In this document: in pieces, positions 42,471 to 48,786 of the stretch
How the letters are laid out: every line of letters begins with the position of its first letter
How positions within the stretch are numbered: position 1 is the stretch's first letter
Translations under genes and position numbers: made by a program
Notes under the pieces: model-generated
The model's database searches: none
Told to the model about the DNA's origin: nothing
What the model saw: the letters and a program-made list of their open reading frames with translations, nothing else
Assembly: GCA_945883695.1 (NCBI GenBank)
Contig: CAMCYK010000011.1
Coordinates: 1 to 52,768 of the forward strand
Direction: 5' to 3'
Source: Akkermansia muciniphila
GTDB taxonomy: Bacteria; Verrucomicrobiota; Verrucomicrobiia; Verrucomicrobiales; Akkermansiaceae
Length of the DNA stretch: 52,768 nt

Positions 42471-43201
42471 GATCGCTCCTGCTCCTTCTCCCGCTCCTCG
42501 CCGGACTGGCCGCCGCGCAGGAAGCCCCGACGGCCAGCTTGCGGCTGCTGGCGCTCGGCGAACTGCCGCCGTTCCGCCAGGAGATCCGCGACGGCGTGCG
42601 GCGCGAGCTTGATCCGCCGGCAGGCAGCGTGCCGCCCCGGATGTTGGAAGCCGGGCTGCCGGCCGCCGCGGAGAAGGAGGCGAGGGCTCCCGCTTTCCGG
42701 CTCCAGCTCTCGATGCCCAGCCAACCCGCGAAGGTCTTCCCGGTGGACGGCAAGGTGAAGCTGCGCGATCCGGAGAACGGGGACTGGGCGGAAGTGCCCT
42801 GTCCGGCGGGGGCCAAGGTGCTCGCGGTGCTGTGGCGTCCGGCGGACTTCTGGGACAAGCCCGCGGTGCTCGCGTTGCCGGACCTCGGCCCCGGCCACGA
42901 CCCGCGCAGCTTCCGCTTCGTCAACGTCGCGCCGCAAACGGTCGGCGTGGTGTTCGGCGAAAAACGTTACCAGTTGCAAGCCGGCAAGACCCTCTCGCTG
43001 GCCCTGCCGGCGGGGGCGAAAGCCGCGAGCGTGTCGATCCTGATGGCCGGTCCGGGCGGGCAGCTCACGCCCTGCTTCTCGGGCATGGCCGAGCCCAGAC
43101 CCGGCACCGCCACCCAGTTCTTCGTGCATCGTGCCGATGGCGATAAGCCGCGTCGCCCGGTCAAGGTGACCCCGGTCAGCGGACCACTGGCCGCCCCTTG
43201 A
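42467..43201 (+). CDS. Small exported protein of unknown function, coupled to the phosphoesterase
   Basis: The protein has 244 residues. The start ATG shares an ATGA overlap (42467-42470) with the phosphoesterase stop, indicating translational coupling. It has a clear signal peptide (MRSLLLLLPLLAGLAAAQ). The rest is beta-rich and Pro/Ala-rich, with no catalytic motif and no recognised family. A segment such as FRFVNVAPQTVGVVFGEKRY resembles uncharacterised verrucomicrobial exported proteins, but I cannot name one. The overlap suggests a periplasmic or surface partner of the upstream phosphoesterase. Confidence 0.75.
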   Translation: MRSLLLLLPLLAGLAAAQEAPTASLRLLALGELPPFRQEIRDGVRRELDPPAGSVPPRMLEAGLPAAAEKEARAPAFRLQLSMPSQPAKVFPVDGKVKLRDPENGDWAEVPCPAGAKVLAVLWRPADFWDKPAVLALPDLGPGHDPRSFRFVNVAPQTVGVVFGEKRYQLQAGKTLSLALPAGAKAASVSILMAGPGGQLTPCFSGMAEPRPGTATQFFVHRADGDKPRRPVKVTPVSGPLAAP

Positions 43202-43323
43202 GGGGGATTGCGAGGCTTCCCTGTGGGGGGGGGGAGGCGTTTGGATCGGACCGCACGGATCCGCGGGCCGGAAAATCCCTGCTTGCCCTGAAAAGCGAGA
43301 AAATTACCTTCAGAGAAACATTT
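43202..43323 (+). promoter_or_regulatory. Leader of the phosphonate genes with a G10 tract
   Basis: These 122 bp separate the small exported protein gene from the FAD oxidoreductase gene and should carry the promoter of the FAD-phnA pair. A run of ten G residues lies at 43225-43234. TTGCCC near 43282 is a poor -35. A mini-hairpin CCCCT-TG-AGGGG straddles the upstream stop codon near 43195-43206. Confidence 0.35.
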
Positions 43324-44466
43324 GTGAACATCAAGAAGAACAGCATCGGAATCGTCGGCAGCGGCATCGCGGGCCTGGCCCACGCCTGGGCGGCGGCCCG
43401 TGCCGGCAGCGAGGTGACCGTGTTCGAGCGCGGCGACAAGGCGCGCGGCGCCTCGGTGCGGAACTTCGGCATGGTTTGGCCGCTCGGCCAGCCGCCGGAT
43501 CTTTACCCGGTGGCGCTGCGCAGCCGCGAGCTGTGGCTCGAGTTCATTGCCGCGGCGGGGATCTATCACCGCCCCGGCGGCTCGGTCCATGCCGTCGATC
43601 GCGACGACGAGGCGGCGGTGCTGGAGGAGTTCGCACGGCTCGGCGCCGACCTCGGCTACGAGTGCGAACTGTGGACCCGCTCCACCGCCGAGGCACGCTG
43701 CCCGGGCATTCGCCGCGGGGTGACCCGGGCGGCGCTCTTCAGCCCGGCCGAGATCAATGTCGACCCGCGGGAGGTGCTCGCGGTTTTGCCCGCCTTCCTT
43801 GCCGAAAAGCATGGCGTCCGCTTCCACTGGAGCACCGCGGTTACCGAAGCCGGCAGCGGCTGGCTGCGGACCGGCGGCGGCCAGAAGCACGCCTTCGACG
43901 AGATCTTCGTCTGCTCCGGCCACGACTTCGAATCGCTGTTTCCCGCCGTCTTCGCCGCCGCGCCGCTGAAGCCCTGCAAGCTGCAGATGCTGCGCACCGT
44001 CCCGCAGCCGGGCGGTTGGCAGCTCGGACCGATGCTCGCCAGCGGCCTGACCCTGCGGCACTACGCCAACTTCGAAATCTGCCCGACGTTGCGCGCGGTG
44101 AAAGAGCGGATCGCCCGCGAATCGCCGGAACTCGACCGCTTCGGCATCCACGTGATGGCGTCGCAGGACCGCTTCGGCTCGATCGTCCTCGGCGATTCCC
44201 ACGAATACGGGCGCGACATCGAGATCTTCGACAAGGCGGAGATCGACGAACTGATGCTGCGCGAACTCCGCCGGCTCTACGACTTCCCCGACTGGACCAT
44301 CGCCGAGCGCTGGCACGGGATCTACGCCAAGAACCCCGGCGGAGCGGAATTCCGCGCCGAACCGCTGCCGGACGTCCACATCGCGACCGGTGTCGGCGGC
44401 TCCGGCATGACCATGTCCTTCGGCCTCGCCGACCGCTTTTTCACCCAACGACTTACCTCCGTCTAG
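43324..44466 (+). CDS. FAD-dependent oxidoreductase of the phosphonate-associated family (TIGR03364-like)
   Basis: The protein has 380 residues from GTG 43324, chosen because it puts the FAD-binding fold at the very N-terminus (NIKKNSIGIVGSGIAGLAHA). It has ASVRNFGMVWPLGQPP, SPAEINVDPREVLAVLPAFL and a C-terminal GVGGSGMTMSFGLADRFF, as expected of DAO-type flavin amine oxidases. The NFGMVWP and FGxADxF features fit the subfamily recurrent in phosphonate gene clusters, members of which have been shown to oxidise 2-aminoethylphosphonate or its N-methyl form to phosphonoacetaldehyde. Here phosphonoacetaldehyde would still need an aldehyde dehydrogenase, not seen in the window, before the hydrolase encoded 71 bp downstream. 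Cytoplasmic. Confidence 0.85.
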   Translation: MNIKKNSIGIVGSGIAGLAHAWAAARAGSEVTVFERGDKARGASVRNFGMVWPLGQPPDLYPVALRSRELWLEFIAAAGIYHRPGGSVHAVDRDDEAAVLEEFARLGADLGYECELWTRSTAEARCPGIRRGVTRAALFSPAEINVDPREVLAVLPAFLAEKHGVRFHWSTAVTEAGSGWLRTGGGQKHAFDEIFVCSGHDFESLFPAVFAAAPLKPCKLQMLRTVPQPGGWQLGPMLASGLTLRHYANFEICPTLRAVKERIARESPELDRFGIHVMASQDRFGSIVLGDSHEYGRDIEIFDKAEIDELMLRELRRLYDFPDWTIAERWHGIYAKNPGGAEFRAEPLPDVHIATGVGGSGMTMSFGLADRFFTQRLTSV

Positions 44467-44503
44467 CAAAGCACCCCCTTGCTGCCTTTCTCCCGGCTGT
44501 TTC

Positions 44504-44520
44504 ACTGATCACTGATCACT
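44504..44520 (+). repeat. Short tandem repeat before phnA
   Basis: ACTGATC occurs in 2.4 tandem copies, 17 bp before ATG 44538 in the gap between the FAD oxidoreductase and phosphonoacetate hydrolase genes. It could be a regulator half-site array or chance. Confidence 0.6.
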
Positions 44521-44537
44521 CGGCACTTCTCCATCCC

Positions 44538-45767
44538 ATGTCCACCTTCCACGCCAACGGCCGCAGCTACCCGCTGCCTCCGAATCCGCTCGCCGTCATC
44601 TGCCTCGACGGCTGCGCCGACGAGTACCTCAGCACCGCCATCGCCCACGGGAAAATGCCGCGCCTCGCCGCGATGGCCCGCGACGGCTGGCGCGGCATCG
44701 TCCGCGGCGCCTTGCCGTCGTTCACCAACGTCAACAACACCTCGATCGTCACCGGCGTCGCCCCGCGCGTCCACGGCATCTGCGGGAACTTCTTCCTCAA
44801 TCCGGAAACCGGCGGGGAAGTCATGATGAACGGCCCGGAATTCCGCCGCTGCGGCACCTTGCTCACCGCCGCGGCCGACGCCGGGCGCAAGGTGGCGTTC
44901 ATCACCGCGAAGGAAAAGCTCCGCACGGTCCTCGGCGACGGGGTGGTGGAGCGCGGCGGCATCGTCTTCTCGTCCGAGAAAGTGGACGAGGCGCGGCAGG
45001 AAACCCACGGCATCGACCACGCCATGGAAATCATCGGCAAGCCGCGCCCGGAGATCTACTCGGGCGACGCTTCGATCTACGTGCTCGAAGCCGGCGCGGC
45101 GCTGGCCGAGCAGGGCAGGGCGGATTTCCTCTACCTCTCGACGACCGATTTCATGCAGCACAAGTTCGCTCCCGACGCGCCGGAGATCCTCGACTTCCAC
45201 GCCAGGATCGACGCGGCGCTCGGCCGCCTGTTAGACGCCGGCTGCACCGTTGCCCTGACCGCCGACCACGGCATGAACGCGAAGAACAACCCCGACGGAA
45301 GTCCCAAGGTGATCTTCGTCGAGTCGCTGCTGCGGGAGAAGTTCGGCGACCAACTGCGGGTCATCTGCCCGATCACCGATCCCTACGTCGTCCATCACGG
45401 CGCGCTGGGATCGCTGGTGATGGTGCATCTCGACGACCCGTCGATCCGGAGTGAAGTCGCGGAGTTTCTCTTCGCGCGGGACGGCATCACCGAAGTGCTC
45501 ACCCGCGAGCAGGCGGTGGACAAGCTCGAGCTGGCGCCGGACCGCATCGGCGATCTCGTCGTGCTCTCCGGCCGCGACGTGGTGGTCGGCAAGTCGCCGG
45601 AACATCACGACCTTTCCGTGCTCAAAGGCGGCCTCCGGTCCCATGGCGGACGCTACGAGGAGCTCGTGCCGCTGGTGATCTCCAAGCCGCTCACGCCGGA
45701 ACTCAAGCGACTGGCCGAAGGGGATCCGCGGAACTTCGACGTGTTCTACTTTGCCTGTCGTGTCTGA
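44538..45767 (+). CDS. phnA: Phosphonoacetate hydrolase
   Basis: The protein has 409 residues, the usual size. Phosphonoacetate hydrolases of the alkaline phosphatase superfamily split phosphonoacetate into acetate and phosphate with two zinc ions. The expected residues are all here: D24 (VICLDGCADEY), nucleophile T63 (PSFTNVNNTSIVTG), D204 and H208 (STTDFMQHKF), D243-H244 (LTADHGMN) and H369 (LRSHGGRYEELVPL), with spacing matching the recalled family structure. VHGICGNFFLNPETGG is a family signature. ATG 44538 gives a clean N-terminus; no signal peptide, so cytoplasmic. It lies 71 bp behind the FAD oxidoreductase gene and converges, with a 6-bp gap, on the regulator gene. Confidence 0.93.
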   Translation: MSTFHANGRSYPLPPNPLAVICLDGCADEYLSTAIAHGKMPRLAAMARDGWRGIVRGALPSFTNVNNTSIVTGVAPRVHGICGNFFLNPETGGEVMMNGPEFRRCGTLLTAAADAGRKVAFITAKEKLRTVLGDGVVERGGIVFSSEKVDEARQETHGIDHAMEIIGKPRPEIYSGDASIYVLEAGAALAEQGRADFLYLSTTDFMQHKFAPDAPEILDFHARIDAALGRLLDAGCTVALTADHGMNAKNNPDGSPKVIFVESLLREKFGDQLRVICPITDPYVVHHGALGSLVMVHLDDPSIRSEVAEFLFARDGITEVLTREQAVDKLELAPDRIGDLVVLSGRDVVVGKSPEHHDLSVLKGGLRSHGGRYEELVPLVISKPLTPELKRLAEGDPRNFDVFYFACRV

Positions 45768-45773
45768 CTCCGC

Positions 45774-46334
45774 TCACATCGGGCGTCCGAGGAACACGCA
45801 GAGGATTTTCGCGTCTTTCGAGCCGGGGTTGAAAACCCGGTGATCCACCTCCGCGTCGAAGTAGGCCGCGTCGCCTTCCTTCAAGCGGTGCACCTTGCCA
45901 TTGTAATCGAAGGACACGCCGCCCTTAAGCACGATGAGGAACTCCTCGCCCTCGTGCGGCATCGCCTCGCGGCGGCCGCCGCCGGCGGGGACGTCGAGCA
46001 CGAAAGGGTCCATGTTCCGGTCCGGCCGGCCGTGGGCGAGCGCGTGATACCTGATGTCGGATTGGTCGCGGTCGCGCTCGATCTCCTTGCGCTCGGCGAC
46101 CCGCGTGATGCTCAGCTTCGGCTTCTCATCGAGTCCCTCGAAGAGTTCGGAAAGGCTCATGCCGAGCGCTTCGGAAAGCTTCGCCAGGGTCGGCAGGGAG
46201 GGCGTGACGCGGAAGTTCTCCACCTTCGACAGCAGGCCTTTGCCGAGTCCGGAAATCTCCGCCACCCGGTCGAGCGTGTAGCCCTTGGCCATGCGGGCGG
46301 CTTTGATCCGGGAAGCGAGTTCGACAAGGTTCAT
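45774..46334 (-). CDS. XRE-family regulator with C-terminal cupin domain
   Basis: The protein has 186 residues from ATG 46334; the frame is open to 46484, but the extra 50 residues have no domain. Residues about 5-60 form a helix-turn-helix (LASRIKAARMAKGYTLDRVA, LLSKVENFRVTPSLPTLAKL). Residues about 105-180 are a cupin (MPHEGEEFLIVLKGGVSFDY, EGDAAYFDAEVDHRVFNPG). Such XRE-cupin proteins sense small metabolites and control adjacent catabolic genes. The gene faces phnA tail to tail with six bases between stops, so control of the FAD-phnA pair is the simplest inference. The effector would presumably be a phosphonate or a pathway intermediate. Confidence 0.9.
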   Translation of the reverse strand: MNLVELASRIKAARMAKGYTLDRVAEISGLGKGLLSKVENFRVTPSLPTLAKLSEALGMSLSELFEGLDEKPKLSITRVAERKEIERDRDQSDIRYHALAHGRPDRNMDPFVLDVPAGGGRREAMPHEGEEFLIVLKGGVSFDYNGKVHRLKEGDAAYFDAEVDHRVFNPGSKDAKILCVFLGRPM

Positions 46335-46419
46335 GTTTCCCGAAAGACAATCGCCGGCGCGGGGCGGGGTCAAGACCTGCCCTTTGCCCAAAAGGCGCCG
46401 GCCTTCATCTCGTTCCAAT

Positions 46420-46432
46420 GTCCCGAAGGGAC
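46420..46432 (-). terminator. Small hairpin after the LamG-PhoD gene
   Basis: GTCCC-GAA-GGGAC lies 41 bp beyond the stop of the PhoD-family gene, between it and the regulator gene. Without a T-run it is only a candidate. The 46335-46473 gap shows no other gene. Confidence 0.28.
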
Positions 46433-46473
46433 TTCGTTTCACCGTGGACCGGCGGTGGCTGGCAAATTTTCGG

Positions 46474-48591
46474 TCAGTCGCCATCGGGATCCCCGGAGAT
46501 CCCGGTCGGCAAAGCCGGTGGAGCGCCGCCGTTGTGGAGCGCCGCGACCTCTTCCGCCGCGAGCGCGCGCGACCACAGCGCGACCTCGTCGATCCGTCCG
46601 TCGAAATTCCGTCCCGTCCCGGCGCGATGGCCGCCGATCACCAGGCCGCCGGTCTCCGCCGCGGGTCCGGGGACCGGGAGTTCGTGACGGGCGACCTCCT
46701 TGCCGTCGAGGTAGAGCCGCAGGTGCGTGCTGTCGAAGGTCGCCACCACGTGGGCCCAGCGGTCGGTGAACAGGGAGCGGTCCAGCTCGCAAACGAACGG
46801 GCCTTGCGCGAGCGGTGTCGGTTGCGCGGTGCTTTCGCCGCCGGCCGGTTGGAGAGTCACGGTGTGGAGCTCCAGGTTGATCCTGGCGGAGTCGGCCGCC
46901 GCGCTGCGGAAGCCGGCCGAAAGCACGTAGCCCGGCAGCGGGCTCCCGCCGAGCGCGCTCTCCAACAGGAAATGCCGCTCTTTGCCGCCGTGCGCCGGCA
47001 AGCTCGCGGGCTTGCACCAGAGCGAAAACGTGTGGGCCGCGCCGTTGTCGTGCAGAGGATTCCGCCCGGCCCGCTCCGGCAACGGCGGCGTGTCATCGAG
47101 GGCCTGGCGGCCGATGCGGAGATACTGCTGCCCGTTCCGCGCGAACGCGACGGCCCCGCCCCGCAGGCCGCCGTCGGCGACCCGCGATACCCCGTTCACC
47201 GCGGTCGCGTCGAAGCGTTCGCCCAGCACCGTGTGGTTTTTCAGATCGTCGTCAAAGGACCACCACGCCCGCAGGTCGCGGCCGAGTCCCTCGCCTTCCC
47301 TCGGCATCAGCTGGTCGTAGGGAATCGCCACCTCGCGCTGGACCGTGCCGTCGGCCAGCCGGAAGCGCGCGGTCAGCAGCGGCGGCTTGCTGCGGGTGTC
47401 CGCGGTGAGCGTCAGGAACTGCAGCGGCTCTTGCGACGACCATTCGAGGTCCGGGTGCGTGACGTCCAGGCTCGGGATCACCGAGGTGTGCGCGGGCGAG
47501 GTCACGAAGTCGTGCAGGTCGTAGCCGATCCGCTGGCGGTGGATCAGGTGCCGCGAGAGGTGGATGTCGCCGCCCAGCACCGTCACGCCGGGGATTTTCT
47601 CCGAGCGGATGAAATCGTAGAGCGCGTCCCGTTCGTACCAATAGGTGAACATGTCGTCGCTCTCGCGGTTCTTCTTGTCCACCCAGATCTGTCCCATCGC
47701 CAGCACCTTGAAGGGGGCACGCGAGTCCCGCAGCGATTGCCGGATCCATTCCCATTGCGCGGGCCCGAAGCAGGTTCGCTTCGCGGGATCGACCGGCGAC
47801 GCTCCGGTCTGCGACCACCAGCGCGGATCGAGCAGGAAGATCTCCATCGGCCCGAGGTCGATCTTGTGATAAACGCCTTCGGTGCCGGTGCCGAAGCGGT
47901 CGTGCGCCCGGTATTCGACGAAGGCCTCGCGGGTGTTCCCGCGGCGGTCGGCGGCGGTCACGCCGTTGCCGTTGTTCAGGCCGAAGTCGTGGTCGTCCCA
48001 GGTGCCGACCGCCGGGGTGCCGCGGATCAGCGACCTCATGAACGGCGTTTCAAGGAAGGCGCGGTGCTTGTCGCGGCTGGTCGCGAGGTCCAGCACGTCG
48101 ATGTAGGGCGTGTCGCCGCCGAGGATCAATTGGTCGACACCCAACAACCCGATCCGTTCCCACACCGGTTCCGAGTTGCCGTTGGCGCAGGAAACGAAGG
48201 CCGCGGTGACCACGCCCTTCGTGCCCGTGCCCTGCCGGGTCTTGAACTTCAGCCCGTCCGCCGGGCCGGCGAGTTGCACCGGCGACCCGCCGGAAAGATC
48301 TTCCACCCGGTAAGTGTAATCGGTCGCCGCCCGCAGGCCCTTCACGTGGAACTTCGCCACGTGGTCGTCCGCGCCGTCGCTCGCCGAATCGCTGGTGGCC
48401 ACGACCTGCTGCCTGGCGTCGAGCACGCTCAGGCGCAGCGCTTTCTCCACCGCGCCGGGACGGTAGAGGAAATACGCTTCGGTCGTCTTGACGGTGCCCA
48501 CCAGCGGTCCCGTCTGGGCGGACAGCGGCAGCGCCATGGCGGCGAGCGGCAGCAAGGCATAAAGCGGGCCTATGTTGGAGAATGGAGTCAT
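46474..48591 (-). CDS. PhoD-family alkaline phosphatase fused to a LamG domain
   Basis: The protein has 705 residues from ATG 48591; a TTG at 48648 in frame is less likely because it displaces the signal peptide (LYALLPLAAMALPLSAQ). An Fn3-like PhoD N-domain (about 30-115) is followed by the metallophosphoesterase core: AAFVSCANGN, LILGGDTPYID, GTWDDHDFGLNNGN, LLDPRWWSQ and VTVLGGDIHLSR. Residues about 440-690 are a LamG domain (ARINLELHTVTLQP, WAHVVATFDSTHLRLYLDGK, GRIDEVALWSRALAAEEVAA). The enzyme would hydrolyse phosphomono- or diesters outside the cytoplasm in a Ca/Fe-dependent way, with LamG as glycan anchor. It shares the LamG plus phosphoesterase logic with the enzyme at 40527 but in the reverse order. 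The 195 bp upstream (48592-48786) carry no convincing gene and should hold its promoter. Confidence 0.9.
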   Translation of the reverse strand: MTPFSNIGPLYALLPLAAMALPLSAQTGPLVGTVKTTEAYFLYRPGAVEKALRLSVLDARQQVVATSDSASDGADDHVAKFHVKGLRAATDYTYRVEDLSGGSPVQLAGPADGLKFKTRQGTGTKGVVTAAFVSCANGNSEPVWERIGLLGVDQLILGGDTPYIDVLDLATSRDKHRAFLETPFMRSLIRGTPAVGTWDDHDFGLNNGNGVTAADRRGNTREAFVEYRAHDRFGTGTEGVYHKIDLGPMEIFLLDPRWWSQTGASPVDPAKRTCFGPAQWEWIRQSLRDSRAPFKVLAMGQIWVDKKNRESDDMFTYWYERDALYDFIRSEKIPGVTVLGGDIHLSRHLIHRQRIGYDLHDFVTSPAHTSVIPSLDVTHPDLEWSSQEPLQFLTLTADTRSKPPLLTARFRLADGTVQREVAIPYDQLMPREGEGLGRDLRAWWSFDDDLKNHTVLGERFDATAVNGVSRVADGGLRGGAVAFARNGQQYLRIGRQALDDTPPLPERAGRNPLHDNGAAHTFSLWCKPASLPAHGGKERHFLLESALGGSPLPGYVLSAGFRSAAADSARINLELHTVTLQPAGGESTAQPTPLAQGPFVCELDRSLFTDRWAHVVATFDSTHLRLYLDGKEVARHELPVPGPAAETGGLVIGGHRAGTGRNFDGRIDEVALWSRALAAEEVAALHNGGAPPALPTGISGDPDGD

Positions 48592-48786
48592 TACGTCAGG
48601 ACAATGGGTTCTGGCAAGGCGTTGATCCGGGTAAATCTGGGTTTTCAATAACCAACAGCGATCTCGCAGGAGATTCGAGCCGATTTGACTGGATGCCGCT
48701 ACACGTCGCGAAGTCCGCTATCAGAGACGCCGAAGCCCTCGCGTTTGCGGAGCAACATTCCTGAAGTAACTGATTTTTCTTGATGA

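Noticed and set aside
46335-46484. A 50-residue N-terminal extension of the XRE-cupin regulator
   Set aside because: The helix-turn-helix begins directly after ATG 46334 as in other XRE-cupin proteins; the extension overlaps the neighbouring PhoD-family stop and has no domain.
46285-48651. A 788-codon plus-strand frame opposite the PhoD-LamG gene
   Set aside because: No domain or signal peptide; the minus strand has complete phosphatase and LamG motifs. The plus frame at 49336-51492 opposite res is rejected for the same reason.
48582-48764. A 60-codon plus-strand frame between the PhoD-family and res genes
   Set aside because: It overlaps the start of the PhoD-family gene in antisense, shows no ribosome site and no family resemblance.
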